From positions 1 to 64,000 of the forward strand of contig NZ_QPJQ01000010.1 of the NCBI RefSeq assembly GCF_003337275.1: a stretch of DNA of 64,000 nucleotides, read 5' to 3'. The notes under the pieces were generated by a model. The model worked only from the letters and a program-made list of their open reading frames with translations, did no database searches and was not told the origin of the DNA. This document shows positions 19,463 through 29,102 of the stretch, in pieces (within the stretch, counting starts at the first letter, position 1; each line of letters opens with the position of its first letter). This DNA is from Marinomonas foliarum. Its GTDB lineage: Bacteria > Pseudomonadota > Gammaproteobacteria > Pseudomonadales > Marinomonadaceae. The position numbers and the translations under genes were made by a program.

Positions 19463-20188
19463 ATGCGCTTATGGTTACTGCCTTTTTTATTGTGTTGCTT
19501 GTTGATTTCCTCTTGTGCTTATCAAGCTGTTTCCCCTCAGCGACCTCCTATATCTGACTCAAAGCGCCTCTCAATGATACAAGCGCATCTTTTACTGGGT
19601 CAGTGGCCTTTGGCAAAGTGGCAGCTAGATCAGGTGGGTTCCTCGGAGCAATTTAGGGAGTATTGGCGTTTGCTTGGGTTATATTGGTTGAGTGTTGAAG
19701 AGTACAGCGAAGCTATAGCGGTTCACGAAAGGGCACTAAGTGAATACCCAAATGACGGTTTTTTGTTGAATAACTATGGCGTGCTGTTGGGGGTGGAGGA
19801 GCGTTGGGAACTTGCTTGTAAGGCATTTGAAAATGCAGATAAAAATAGCCCTAATAGGCGCCAGACAGTGCAAATTAACCTATCCAGATGTGCAATACGT
19901 CAGAATCAAGTAAATTTAGCTGGAATCTATCTAAAACAGGCAAAAGAAATTGCTGATTTACCTCTGATTGGTTTGATGACGGAGCTCAATCTTGTTTTAA
20001 TACAAGGTAGTAATGACAAAGCTCGCTTAATTTTTAATAATATCCAGGCTAATAAACAAATTGCCCGAGGATCGGTGCATTTTGATGAGTACAACTGTCT
20101 GTCGCGGCATCTAATTGCACGCGAGACTGACCCTACACTGTCCTCATCTGCGAGTAATTTTACATGCCTGAATGGCTCAAGGTATTGA
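19463..20188 (+). CDS. pilW: Type IV pilus biogenesis lipoprotein PilW/PilF-like
   Basis: A 241-residue TPR lipoprotein. A signal peptide with lipobox LISSC puts the lipidated Cys at residue 18, and helix-turn-helix TPR-like repeats cover about 40-180 (YSEAIAVHERALSEYPNDG, LNNYGVLLGVEERWE). In Pseudomonas and others this protein (PilF/PilW) pilots the PilQ secretin to the outer membrane, and its gene lies between rlmN and rodZ as here. The start at 19463 is chosen over an upstream reading because AAGGATG precedes it and it opens the signal peptide. Overall divergence makes pilus function likely, not proven. Confidence 0.8.
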   Translation: MRLWLLPFLLCCLLISSCAYQAVSPQRPPISDSKRLSMIQAHLLLGQWPLAKWQLDQVGSSEQFREYWRLLGLYWLSVEEYSEAIAVHERALSEYPNDGFLLNNYGVLLGVEERWELACKAFENADKNSPNRRQTVQINLSRCAIRQNQVNLAGIYLKQAKEIADLPLIGLMTELNLVLIQGSNDKARLIFNNIQANKQIARGSVHFDEYNCLSRHLIARETDPTLSSSASNFTCLNGSRY

Positions 20189-20189
20189 C

Positions 20190-21149
20190 ATGACAACTGA
20201 ATTTCAAACTGATGCTCCTGTAAGTAAAACGAATATAGATACGATTAATATTGGTAAGCGACTTAAAGCGAAGAGACTTGAGCTAGAGTTTGATGAAAGA
20301 TATGTTGCTACAGAGTTAAAAATCCCCATTGACCAAGTACGAGCACTTGAAGCGAATAATTTTAAATATTTTCGTTCTAGTACCTTTGCTCGTGGCTTTC
20401 TTAAAAGTTATTGCCGATTATTGAGCATAGAAACATCAGAAATGTTGAACGCATTTGATGCAGAGCGTGCTGATGCCGAGTCGACAATCAAGCCTGTTGA
20501 TAAAGTGAATAGACAGAGTCATTTGGGTGACCCTATCGTTATGTTTATATCGGTAGTTATTGTCGCCGTTTTAGTGTTTTTAGTTTTTTGGTGGCCGGCG
20601 CAATCTGCAGATGATGTGAGCATTGTAGAAGAAAGCGCTCAGAGCTCCGAGCAGGCCGCTGTCGAAGAAACACCTAGTGAGCCAGAGGTGGATGTTAATA
20701 ACGCCACAGAGGAGTCTCAAGATTTATCAGAAAGCACTCCTGAAATGACGGCAGCTGAAGATGTCGCAGATGATGGCGATGTAGTAACTGGTTTGTCTGC
20801 TGAAACAATGGCTATTCTAGAAGAGGCTGGTGTTAATCCTGACGAGGTAGTAAGAGCAACCTCTGAAGTACCTACTGAAGTGTCCCCTGAGCCAGTATTG
20901 CCTACTTATTCTGATGAAGTTGTGATTGCTTTTGATGCTGACTGCTGGACTGAAGTGAGAGATGCGACTGGAAAAATTTTGTTTTCAGGCGTTAAGTCTG
21001 CTGGCAGTGAGTTATCCTTAACAGGTAAGGCACCTTACCGTGTGGTCTTGGGATATGCCAAAGGCGTGTCATCTTTGACCTACAAAGGCAACGATTTCGA
21101 TTTTTCTTCTTTTACACGTAAAGATTTGGCTCGTTTTGAGCTCAAGTAG
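20190..21149 (+). CDS. rodZ: Cytoskeletal protein RodZ
   Basis: A 319-residue bitopic protein. The N-terminal Xre-type helix-turn-helix (about residues 18-85) binds MreB in the family. A single membrane span follows at about 118-140 ([19 protein letters not shown]), then a long acidic Ser/Glu-rich periplasmic linker (about 150-245) and a C-terminal DUF4115 beta domain ([16 protein letters not shown]). RodZ helps set rod shape. The ATG at 20190 lies one base after the pilW stop and is preferred to an in-frame ATG at 20172 inside pilW, since translation coupling and RodZ homology both start here. Confidence 0.9.
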   Translation: MTTEFQTDAPVSKTNIDTINIGKRLKAKRLELEFDERYVATELKIPIDQVRALEANNFKYFRSSTFARGFLKSYCRLLSIETSEMLNAFDAERADAESTIKPVDKVNRQSHLGDPIVMFISVVIVAVLVFLVFWWPAQSADDVSIVEESAQSSEQAAVEETPSEPEVDVNNATEESQDLSESTPEMTAAEDVADDGDVVTGLSAETMAILEEAGVNPDEVVRATSEVPTEVSPEPVLPTYSDEVVIAFDADCWTEVRDATGKILFSGVKSAGSELSLTGKAPYRVVLGYAKGVSSLTYKGNDFDFSSFTRKDLARFELK

Positions 21150-21157
21150 AGACCCTT

Positions 21158-22270
21158 ATGCATTTTGAATCACCTATTAAACGACGTCACTCTCGACAGA
21201 TTATGGTTGGGAATGTTCCCGTTGGCGGAGGTGCGCCAATTAGTGTCCAAAGTATGACAAATACTGAAACGTGCGATGTTGATGCAACGGTTGCGCAAAT
21301 CCGTGCGATAGCCGACGCTGGTGCAGATATCGTTCGTGTTTCTATTCCATCCATGGATGCCGCTGAAGCATTTAAGAAAATACGTGCCGAAGTATCAATT
21401 CCACTTGTAGCTGATATTCATTTTGACTATAAAATTGCGTTAAAAGTCGCTGAATACGGAGTGGATTGTTTACGTATTAACCCCGGCAATATAGGTAATA
21501 AAGACCGTGTTCGCGCTGTTGTTGATTGTGCAAGAGACAAAAATATCCCTATTCGTATTGGCGTGAATGCTGGTTCCTTAGAAAAGGATCTTCAGAAAAA
21601 GTACGGTGAGCCAACGCCAGATGCGCTGGTTGAATCGGCTTTTCGCCAAATTCAGTACTTCGATGAATTAGACTTTCACGAATACAAATTAAGCCTGAAA
21701 GCGTCTGATATTTTTATGACGGTTGAGGCATATCGAAAAATTGCTAGCCAGATCGATAACCCTTTACACCTTGGCATTACAGAAGCTGGGGGCTTGCGTT
21801 CAGGTACTGTGAAATCCTCTATTGGGCTTGGTTTGCTTTTGATGGATGGCATTGGTGATACCATTCGCGTGTCTCTTGCAGCTGATCCAGTGCAAGAAAT
21901 TAAAGTCGGTTGGGATATGTTGCGTAGCTTAAAGTTGCGTAATCGCGGCATTAACTTCATTGCTTGTCCAAGCTGCTCACGTCAGAACTTCGATGTTATT
22001 AAAACAATGAATGAGCTAGAAGAGCGATTAGAAGACATTACTATTCCGATGGACGTTGCTGTCATTGGTTGTGTGGTTAATGGACCTGGTGAAGCAAAAG
22101 AAGCCGATATCGGTTTGGCTGGTGGATCGCCAAATAATTTGATCTATCAAGACGGTAAGCCAAGTAGCAAAACGAAAAACGCAACACTTGTTGATGACTT
22201 GGAAGAAATGATTCGAAAAAAGGCGGTTCTAAAAGAACGTGAAATCGCCAATATTATTGTAAAAAATTAA
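21158..22270 (+). CDS. ispG: 4-hydroxy-3-methylbut-2-enyl-diphosphate synthase IspG
   Basis: A 370-residue enzyme of the MEP isoprenoid pathway that converts MEcPP to HMBPP with a 4Fe-4S cluster. The cluster cysteines are in [12 protein letters not shown] (two) and [18 protein letters not shown] (one), and the TIM-barrel N-terminus IQVQSMTNT-like region is present ([18 protein letters not shown]). Length equals the E. coli protein (372). It is placed between rodZ (8 bases) and hisS (9 bases), the conserved order. Confidence 0.97.
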   Translation: MHFESPIKRRHSRQIMVGNVPVGGGAPISVQSMTNTETCDVDATVAQIRAIADAGADIVRVSIPSMDAAEAFKKIRAEVSIPLVADIHFDYKIALKVAEYGVDCLRINPGNIGNKDRVRAVVDCARDKNIPIRIGVNAGSLEKDLQKKYGEPTPDALVESAFRQIQYFDELDFHEYKLSLKASDIFMTVEAYRKIASQIDNPLHLGITEAGGLRSGTVKSSIGLGLLLMDGIGDTIRVSLAADPVQEIKVGWDMLRSLKLRNRGINFIACPSCSRQNFDVIKTMNELEERLEDITIPMDVAVIGCVVNGPGEAKEADIGLAGGSPNNLIYQDGKPSSKTKNATLVDDLEEMIRKKAVLKEREIANIIVKN

Positions 22271-22279
22271 GGATCCATT

Positions 22280-23554
22280 GTGGCTCGTAAAATTCAAGCA
22301 ATCAGGGGAATGAACGATATTTTGCCTGATCAGTCTTCTGTTTGGTTATATCTAGAAAAAACAGTAGCGAGTGTTGTTAAATCCTATGGGTATCAACAAA
22401 TCCGTTTCCCAATTGTTGAAAATACGGATTTGTTTAAACGCGGTGTCGGTGAAACAACAGATATCGTTGAAAAAGAAATGTACACGTTTGATGATCGTAA
22501 TGGTGAGTCTCTTACTTTACGACCAGAAGGCACCGCAAGTTGTGTGCGAGCTGCTGACCAGGCTGGCTTGTTGTTTAATCAAGTTCAGCGTTTATGGTAC
22601 ACAGGGCCAATGTTCCGTTACGAGCGACCGCAGAAAGGGCGTTATCGTCAGTTTCATCAGATCGGTGTGGAGTCGTTCGGAATGGGAACGGCTGATATTG
22701 ATGCAGAGTTGATTATTTTGTCGGCTCGGTTATGGAAAGAACTTGGGCTGCTTGAGCACGTTGAGTTGCAGTTAAACACCATAGGCTTGGCCTCTGAGCG
22801 TGAAGCTTATAAAGCGGCTTTGGTTGAGTATTTGACACAATATAAAGGTCAGCTAGACGAAGATAGTCAACGCCGTTTAGATACTAATCCATTAAGAATA
22901 TTAGATTCTAAAGATGAGCCAACTCAGGCTGTGTTGAAAGATGCGCCGAACTTAGAAGATTTTATTGGTGAAGAGTCACAAGCTCACTTTGACCTTCTGC
23001 AGGCTATCTTGAAAGCTAATGGTATCTCGTATGTCATTAACCGTCGTTTGGTACGTGGTTTAGATTATTACGGAAAAACAGTTTTTGAGTGGGTAACAAC
23101 GCATTTAGGTTCACAGGCAACAGTGTGCGCTGGCGGTCGTTATGATGGTTTGGTGGAACAGTTGGGTGGAAAGTCTACTCCAGCCGTTGGTTTTGCAATG
23201 GGGATCGAACGTTTGGTGCTTTTACTTGAAACGTTAGATTTGATACCGGCAGGCGCTAAATTCTCGACAGACGTTTTTGTTATAAGCATGGGGGAGGCAG
23301 CGGAAGTCGCTTCTTTTGTATTGGCGGAGAGTTTACGCGAGGGGAACGCCAACTTAGTCGTGTTACGTCATTGTGGCGGTGGAAGTTTCAAAAATCAGAT
23401 GAAGAAAGCTGATAAGTCCGAAGCTCGCTTTACGATTATTTTAGGCCAAGATGAGATTGAGCAAGGTATTTGTCAGGTTAAAGACATGTTAACGGGTGAG
23501 CAGCAAGCTTACTCTCTTGACGGTGTTTCTGCATATATTAATGCCAAGTTGTAA
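22280..23554 (+). CDS. hisS: Histidyl-tRNA synthetase
   Basis: A 424-residue class II synthetase. N-terminal [15 protein letters not shown], motif 2 ([20 protein letters not shown]) and the histidine-specific motifs [15 protein letters not shown] and [13 protein letters not shown] are all visible, followed by the C-terminal anticodon-binding domain (about 330-424). The start is GTG at 22280, preceded by AAGGATCC. It ends an unbroken run rlmN to hisS, and the gap to yfgM is 61 bases. Confidence 0.97.
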   Translation: MARKIQAIRGMNDILPDQSSVWLYLEKTVASVVKSYGYQQIRFPIVENTDLFKRGVGETTDIVEKEMYTFDDRNGESLTLRPEGTASCVRAADQAGLLFNQVQRLWYTGPMFRYERPQKGRYRQFHQIGVESFGMGTADIDAELIILSARLWKELGLLEHVELQLNTIGLASEREAYKAALVEYLTQYKGQLDEDSQRRLDTNPLRILDSKDEPTQAVLKDAPNLEDFIGEESQAHFDLLQAILKANGISYVINRRLVRGLDYYGKTVFEWVTTHLGSQATVCAGGRYDGLVEQLGGKSTPAVGFAMGIERLVLLLETLDLIPAGAKFSTDVFVISMGEAAEVASFVLAESLREGNANLVVLRHCGGGSFKNQMKKADKSEARFTIILGQDEIEQGICQVKDMLTGEQQAYSLDGVSAYINAKL

Positions 23555-23615
23555 TTTGATTGAATAGTGTGCGCCTACCAAAAATTGGTTGTATACCTTG
23601 CATGAGGAAGAGAAA

Positions 23616-24257
23616 GTGTCTGAATTAAAGACTGAAGAAGAACAAATTGAAGCGTTTAAGACATGGTGGAAAAAGAATGGTCTAGTATTGGTCATTGTTG
23701 TCGCAGCTTCTGTAGGTGGGTATTTTGGTTGGCAAGCTTGGAAAAACAATCAAGCTAACTATATTAGTGAGGCATCTGCTCTGTACCAAAATTTGGTTCA
23801 AGCTTCTGCAGATTTAAGTGATGAAAATAATCAAAAGACGGTAACTTTTATCGCTAAGCAACTTTCAGACGATTATGGTGATACTGGTTATGCCATGTTT
23901 GGTCAGTTGTTTTTGGCTCGAGTAGATGCTGAAAATGGTAACTACGATGAGGCGATTGCAGCTTTAGATAATGCTATTTCTAAAACAAGCGATGCTTCTT
24001 TTGTTGCCATTGCTGATTTGCGAGTCGCGCAACTATTGCTTCAGAAAGAAGACTTTTCTGCCGCAATGACGCGCGCTGACAAAGTGTCTGATGAAGAGTT
24101 TGAAGCGCAGAAGCAAGAGTTGATTGGTGATATTTTTATGCAGCAAGGAAAGCGTGACGAGGCTCGTCTTGCTTACCAAAAAGCAAGTGAAGCCATTGGT
24201 ACGGGTGTAAATCATCCGTTACTAGAAATAAAACTGAAGGATTTGGTGAAAGGTTAA
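23616..24257 (+). CDS. yfgM: YfgM family protein (ancillary SecYEG translocon subunit)
   Basis: A 213-residue single-pass membrane protein: a short cytoplasmic start (EEEQIEAFKTWWKKNG), one membrane span (about residues 19-39, containing GGYFGWQAW) and a periplasmic TPR-like domain (about 45-210). This is the layout of E. coli YfgM, which works with PpiD at the Sec translocon. GTG 23616 is selected because GAGGAAGAG lies upstream and residues from here align with YfgM. A longer reading from TTG 23589 is less likely. bamB follows after two bases. Confidence 0.88.
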   Translation: MSELKTEEEQIEAFKTWWKKNGLVLVIVVAASVGGYFGWQAWKNNQANYISEASALYQNLVQASADLSDENNQKTVTFIAKQLSDDYGDTGYAMFGQLFLARVDAENGNYDEAIAALDNAISKTSDASFVAIADLRVAQLLLQKEDFSAAMTRADKVSDEEFEAQKQELIGDIFMQQGKRDEARLAYQKASEAIGTGVNHPLLEIKLKDLVKG

Positions 24258-24259
24258 CT

Positions 24260-25393
24260 ATGCGTAAGTCTACTATATTCATCACATTACTTGCGGCACT
24301 TGTGCTTCAAGGTTGTTCTAATTCACGTCCAGCTTTAGCTGATCTTCCTCCCCTCAAGAATAAAGTGGATTTAGGGACAGATTGGCGCTCTGGTGTCGAT
24401 GGTAATTTTGGTGAGTCTAGTGAAAGATTTAACCTTGTCCTAGATGACGCTTCTTTGTTCTTTGTCACTGATAAGGGCACACTTTACGAGCTTGGGCAGA
24501 ATCGCGGAAAAGAGAAGCGTATTTTTCCGACAGAGTATAAAGCCAGTTCAGGTGTAACTCGTCACGAAGATGTTTTGTATTTCGGTACCTATGACGCTCA
24601 GCTTGTTGCTGCTTCGTTGGCAACTAAGACTGTGTTATGGGAGAAAACACTAAGCTCAGAGGTGTTGTCTGAGGCTGCTTATGCTGCTGGAAAGTTAGCA
24701 ATTCAAACCGCGGATGGTTGGATTAGTGTGCTGGATGCAAGTACTGGGGAAACTCAGTGGCGAGCAAAAGAAGATTTGCCATCGTTAACAGTACGTGGTA
24801 CAAGCGCGCCTGTTATTGAAAATGGCAAAGTAATCGTTGGTTTTGCAAACGGTAAGTTGAAAGCTTACGAATTACAGACTGGTAGCTTAGCTTGGTCGTA
24901 TGATGTCGGTAAGCCAGAAGGTCGTTACGAGATTGAACGTTTAAGTGATATCAATGGCCGTTTAGTTGTAGATAATGGCGTTGTTTATGCTGTTGCCTAT
25001 AATGGGACGCTTGTCGCGCTTTCTATTGAGAGCGGTCGACCTTTATGGCAGCGTAACATATCCAGTTCGGTTGGTGTCGCGGTGAAAGGTGAGCTGCTTG
25101 TTGCTGTTGATATGAAGAGTAATGTTATTGCTCTAAATGCTAAAAACGGTACTGAGGTGTGGAAGAACTCTGATCTTGAGGAGCGTGACTTAATCACTCC
25201 TGAGTTTTTTCGCGATTACGTCGCTGTGATGGATCGTGGTGGATATGTTCATTTACTTGACCTGGTAACTGGTGAGGTTGCTGCACAAAGATTAGCCGAT
25301 GGTAAGGTTCCGCCTGGTAGTCGAATGGTCTCAAATGACAAGAAAATGTTTATTTTAACGCCGAACTCTAATGTGACGGCATTGAGCTATTAA
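24260..25393 (+). CDS. bamB: Outer membrane assembly lipoprotein BamB
   Basis: A 377-residue lipoprotein of the BAM complex that inserts beta-barrels into the outer membrane. The lipobox LQGC puts the lipidated Cys at residue 19. The rest is an eight-bladed propeller of PQQ-like repeats, seen as repeated patterns such as VLDASTGETQWR, AYELQTGSLAWSY, ALSIESGRPLWQR and ALNAKNGTEVW. Length matches E. coli BamB (392). It is translationally close to yfgM and lies upstream of der, as usual. Confidence 0.95.
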   Translation: MRKSTIFITLLAALVLQGCSNSRPALADLPPLKNKVDLGTDWRSGVDGNFGESSERFNLVLDDASLFFVTDKGTLYELGQNRGKEKRIFPTEYKASSGVTRHEDVLYFGTYDAQLVAASLATKTVLWEKTLSSEVLSEAAYAAGKLAIQTADGWISVLDASTGETQWRAKEDLPSLTVRGTSAPVIENGKVIVGFANGKLKAYELQTGSLAWSYDVGKPEGRYEIERLSDINGRLVVDNGVVYAVAYNGTLVALSIESGRPLWQRNISSSVGVAVKGELLVAVDMKSNVIALNAKNGTEVWKNSDLEERDLITPEFFRDYVAVMDRGGYVHLLDLVTGEVAAQRLADGKVPPGSRMVSNDKKMFILTPNSNVTALSY

Positions 25394-25429
25394 AATCAGT
25401 TTTGATTTTGTGTTAGCGAATTTTTAAAG

Positions 25430-25475
25430 CGGCTGCCATCTCATTCATAGAGGTGGTGGCCACTTTGTATTTTTA
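25430..25475 (+). terminator. Weak hairpin between bamB and der
   Basis: GGCTGCCATCTC can pair with GAGGTGGTGGCC (three G-U pairs) around a seven-base loop, followed by ACTTTGTATTTTT. It could attenuate read-through into der, but the pairing is imperfect and the T-tract interrupted. Confidence 0.35.
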
Positions 25476-25486
25476 TAGGTAAAAAA

Positions 25487-26824
25487 ATGATTCCAGTTAT
25501 TGCATTGGTAGGTAGACCCAATGTTGGCAAATCAACTCTCTTCAATCAGTTGACGAGATCACGTGATGCTTTGGTTGCCGATTACCCCGGCCTAACTCGT
25601 GACCGTAAATACGGTGATGGTAAGCTTGGTGAGCATGAATTTATTGTTATTGATACTGGTGGTATCAGTGGCGATGAACAAGGTATTGATGAAAGAATGG
25701 CTAGACAGTCGCTATTAGCGATAGAAGAAGCCGATACTGTTTTATTTATTGTCGATGGTCGTCATGGTTTGAATCCTGCCGATGAAATGATAGCGAATCA
25801 TTTGCGTCGATCGAATAAGCCAATCACTCTTGTTGTCAATAAAACCGATGGTATTAATGAAGATATTGCTTTGGCAGACTTCTATTCCCTAGGTATGGGT
25901 GAGTTACATCCTATTGCTGCTTCTCATGGTAAAGGTGTTCATGTCCTTATTGATAAGGTTATGTTGCCGTATGCAGAACGTGTGGAAGAAGCGAAGAACC
26001 AAATTAATCTAGCGTCACGTGGTATTCGCATCGGTGTAGTTGGCCGTCCAAATGTGGGTAAATCTACATTGGTAAACCGAATGCTAGGCGAGGATCGTGT
26101 TGTTGTTTATGACATGCCCGGTACTACCCGCGACAGCGTTTACATTCCTTATGTACGTCATGATAAAGAATATACTCTTATTGATACTGCAGGGGTGCGC
26201 CGTCGTAAGCATGTGAAGGAAGCAGTGGAAAAATTTTCTATTGTTAAGACTTTACAGGCTATCCAAGACGCTAACGTAGTTATTGTTGTCATTGACTCCC
26301 ATGAAGACTTGGTTGAACAAGATCTTCACATGATCGGTTATGTATTAGATGCAGGTCGTGGTGTGGTGCTGGCTATAAATAAATGGGATGGACTAAAGAA
26401 AGACGATAGAGAGCACATTAAAAGCGAAGTTGAACGCCGCTTGGGTTTTGTGCCATATGCGAAAGTTCATTATATATCAGCTTTGCATGGTACTGGCGTT
26501 GGCGATTTGTACGATACGATTGAAAGCACTTACGAGTCTTGTTATGCCAAGTGGTCAACAAACCGATTGACTCGTATTCTTGAAGATTCTATCGCCGAGC
26601 ACCAGCCTCCAATGGTGAATAGTCGCCGTATCAAGCTGCGCTATGCCCACCAAGGGGGGTCAAATCCTCCGCGTATTGTCGTGCATGGTAACCAGACGGA
26701 TTCTTTACCTGGAAGCTATAAACGTTACCTTGAGAACAAATTCAGAACCGTGTTGAATATTACAGGTACGCCTATTATTTTCGAATTCAAATCCTCCGAA
26801 AATCCGTACGCACCGAAAAAATAA
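25487..26824 (+). CDS. der: Ribosome-assembly GTPase Der (EngA)
   Basis: A 445-residue protein with two tandem GTPase domains, unique to Der. Domain 1 has GRPNVGKST at about residue 8, DTGG at about 57 and NKTD at about 118. Domain 2 has GRPNVGKST at about 185, DTAG at about 232 and NKWD at about 298. A C-terminal KH-like domain (about 350-440) follows. Der is essential for 50S subunit maturation. It ends the conserved block and is followed by a strong terminator. Confidence 0.97.
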   Translation: MIPVIALVGRPNVGKSTLFNQLTRSRDALVADYPGLTRDRKYGDGKLGEHEFIVIDTGGISGDEQGIDERMARQSLLAIEEADTVLFIVDGRHGLNPADEMIANHLRRSNKPITLVVNKTDGINEDIALADFYSLGMGELHPIAASHGKGVHVLIDKVMLPYAERVEEAKNQINLASRGIRIGVVGRPNVGKSTLVNRMLGEDRVVVYDMPGTTRDSVYIPYVRHDKEYTLIDTAGVRRRKHVKEAVEKFSIVKTLQAIQDANVVIVVIDSHEDLVEQDLHMIGYVLDAGRGVVLAINKWDGLKKDDREHIKSEVERRLGFVPYAKVHYISALHGTGVGDLYDTIESTYESCYAKWSTNRLTRILEDSIAEHQPPMVNSRRIKLRYAHQGGSNPPRIVVHGNQTDSLPGSYKRYLENKFRTVLNITGTPIIFEFKSSENPYAPKK

Positions 26825-26850
26825 GTATTATTCTTTATCGCTAACAAGAG

Positions 26851-26895
26851 TCTCCGATCGCTTTTAGATTTTAAAGGTGATCGGAGATTTTTTTT
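26851..26895 (+). terminator. der terminator
   Basis: TCTCCGATC pairs with GATCGGAGA, extended by CTTTTA/TTAAAG, and is followed by eight T. It closes the bamB-der unit. Confidence 0.9.
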
Positions 26896-27007
26896 AGGTA
26901 AAATGAATAAAATAGCTTCCTAAATGTAAGGTTATTCACTATTCTCGCGCCATTGGCATTAACCTTTTTAAGCATCATCTGCTTTCTTTTTTGTTCAAAG
27001 GACATCT

Positions 27008-27913
27008 ATGAAAATTGCAATTCTCTCTCGTAACCCTCGACTTTATTCTACCCGTAGATTGGTTGAGGCTGGTGAAAAGCTTGGTCATGAAGTGGATGTT
27101 ATTGATACGATGCATTGTTATATGGACATAACAAGTAGTAATCCTTCTGTGCGCTATGATGGTAAGCCGCTACCTAAATACGACGCAGTTATTCCGAGAA
27201 TTGGTGCTTCAGTGACCTTCTATGGAACCGCTGTTGTTAGGCAGTTTGAGATGATGGGAACTCACAGTATTAATGAATCTGTTGCGATTAGCCGCTCACG
27301 GGATAAATTAAGATCTCTACAACTTATGTCTCGTAAAGGTCTGGGGTTACCAAAAACTGGTTTTGCGCATCATCCAGATAAAATTGGTGATCTCCTAAAA
27401 AATGTTGGCGGTGCACCTGTTGTTATTAAGCTTTTAGAGGGAACTCAGGGGATTGGTGTTGTTTTGGCTGAGTCAAATAAGACCGCCGAATCTATTATTG
27501 AAGCTTTCATGGGATTGAAAGCCAACATTTTAGTGCAAGAGTATATTAAAGAAGCGGGTGGAGCTGATATCCGTTGTTTGGTTGTTGGTGGAAAAGTTAT
27601 TGCCGCAATGAAGCGCCAAGGTGCGGAAGGTGAGTTCCGCTCAAACCTTCACCGTGGTGGTACTGCTTCTTTAATTAGATTGTCACCAGAAGAAAGACGT
27701 ACGGCGGTAGAAGCTGCAAAGGTAATGGGTTTGAATATGTGTGGTGTGGATATTCTGCGCTCCAATAATGGCCCACTTATTATGGAAGTGAACTCTTCGC
27801 CTGGCTTGGAGGGCATTGAATCTGCGACAGGTAAAGACGTGGCTGCGATGATCATTCAGCACATTGAAAAAACAGCGTTCTTAAGTAATACAAAAACAAA
27901 AGGGAAAGGTTAA
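27008..27913 (+). CDS. rimK: RimK family alpha-L-glutamate ligase
   Basis: A 301-residue ATP-grasp ligase of the length of E. coli RimK (300), which adds glutamates to the C-terminus of ribosomal protein S6 and can make poly-glutamate. The N-terminal domain opens [18 protein letters not shown]. The ATP-grasp core (about 105-290) shows [32 protein letters not shown] and [14 protein letters not shown], the metal-binding end of the fold. AAAGGA precedes the ATG. The stop codon overlaps the start of the next gene (TAATG), so the two are translated together. That partner is a zinc deacylase, suggesting paired addition and removal of an acyl or amino-acid group. Confidence 0.9.
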   Translation: MKIAILSRNPRLYSTRRLVEAGEKLGHEVDVIDTMHCYMDITSSNPSVRYDGKPLPKYDAVIPRIGASVTFYGTAVVRQFEMMGTHSINESVAISRSRDKLRSLQLMSRKGLGLPKTGFAHHPDKIGDLLKNVGGAPVVIKLLEGTQGIGVVLAESNKTAESIIEAFMGLKANILVQEYIKEAGGADIRCLVVGGKVIAAMKRQGAEGEFRSNLHRGGTASLIRLSPEERRTAVEAAKVMGLNMCGVDILRSNNGPLIMEVNSSPGLEGIESATGKDVAAMIIQHIEKTAFLSNTKTKGKG

Positions 27914-28962
27914 TGGGGAAAACAGCTTTAACAATTGGCGGTGTTGATATTCCATTGGGTGGTACAGCTCGAATAAAACTGCCGATGGTAAAGTTGTACA
28001 CTGACACAAATATGTCGATGCCTGTGTTTGTTAAACGTGGTAAACGCTCAGGGCCGACGTTGTTTCTGAGTGCCGCAATTCATGGTGATGAGCTTAACGG
28101 TATTGAGATTATTAGCCGAATTATTCAAAGCAAATATCTTGAAAACCTAAAAGGCACCTTGATCGCGGTGCCGATTGTTAATGGTTATGGTGTATTGAAC
28201 CAAAGCCGCTATTTACCCGACCGGCGAGATTTAAATCGTTCTTTCCCAGGTTCTAAACGCGGCTCTCTAGCGGGTCGTGTTGCAGATCGATTTTTAAACG
28301 AAATAGTCTCTAAAGCCGACTACGGCATTGATCTCCATACTGGTAGCTTGCACCGTACAAATCTTCCTCAGGTAAGGGCAAATTTGGATGATCCTGAAAC
28401 ATTATCTATTGCTAAAGCCTTTGGCGTGCCTGTTTTAATGAATTCAAACCTTCGTGATGGATCGCTACGAGAGTGCGCTAATGATGTTGGTGCAAAGGTA
28501 ATATTGTATGAAGCGGGTGAAGCATTACGTTTTGATGAGCTGTCTATACGTGCAGGTGTTAAAGGCATAGTTGGTGTAATGCGGCACTTAAGTATGTTGC
28601 CAAAATCCCGTAGCAAAAAATCGCTTTCTGAACCGAGAATTGCCCGAAGCAGTAGCTGGATAAGAGCCACAGATAGTGGTTTTACGACTCACATAAAAGA
28701 GCTAGGTGATCTTGTTGAAGCTGGTGATGTATTGGCTGAGATTAAAGATCCTTATGGCGATGTTTTAGATAAGGTGCTGTGTAAAAATGGCGGGATCATT
28801 ATAGGTAAGCAAAACATTCCTTTGGTTCAAGAGGGTGACGCTATGTATCATATTGCCCATTTTTCATCCCCAGATGAAGTGGCAGGGCATGTGGAAAGTA
28901 TGCAGGATGAGCTGATGGACAGTGAGGCTTCTCTAAACCTTATTGATTACAAATCATCTTAG
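27913..28962 (+). CDS. Succinylglutamate desuccinylase/aspartoacylase-family zinc hydrolase
   Basis: A 349-residue M14-like metallohydrolase. Zinc ligands are visible in SAAIHGDELNGIEI (His, Glu; about residue 59) and GIDLHTGSLHR (His; about 139), and YEAGEALRF near 200 supplies the family's catalytic Glu region. A C-terminal beta region (about 255-330) resembles the lipoyl-like extension seen in this subfamily. Members remove acyl groups from amino acids (AstE, AspA), but many paralogues have unknown substrates. Its ATG overlaps the rimK stop, pointing to a joint role with the glutamate ligase. A perfect palindrome (28972-29000) follows ten bases after the stop. Confidence 0.82.
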   Translation: MGKTALTIGGVDIPLGGTARIKLPMVKLYTDTNMSMPVFVKRGKRSGPTLFLSAAIHGDELNGIEIISRIIQSKYLENLKGTLIAVPIVNGYGVLNQSRYLPDRRDLNRSFPGSKRGSLAGRVADRFLNEIVSKADYGIDLHTGSLHRTNLPQVRANLDDPETLSIAKAFGVPVLMNSNLRDGSLRECANDVGAKVILYEAGEALRFDELSIRAGVKGIVGVMRHLSMLPKSRSKKSLSEPRIARSSSWIRATDSGFTTHIKELGDLVEAGDVLAEIKDPYGDVLDKVLCKNGGIIIGKQNIPLVQEGDAMYHIAHFSSPDEVAGHVESMQDELMDSEASLNLIDYKSS

Positions 28963-28971
28963 AGTCTTCAT

Positions 28972-29000
28972 TAATGACATTTGCATTGCAAATGTCATTA
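28972..29000. repeat. Perfect 29-base palindrome
   Basis: TAATGACATTTGCA and TGCAAATGTCATTA flank a single central T, giving 14-bp arms without mismatch. There is no T-tract after it, so it is not a standard terminator. It could be a protein-binding site or an RNA hairpin that stabilises the rimK-hydrolase message 3' end. Confidence 0.8.
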
Positions 29001-29102
29001 CATAAGCAAAAAGTGAGTAATGATAGTGTCATCTCATTGTGCTATGTCGTTATTTCATCTTTTTTTCACTAAAATCTCGATTCCAAAAATTGAGGTTTTT
29101 TC

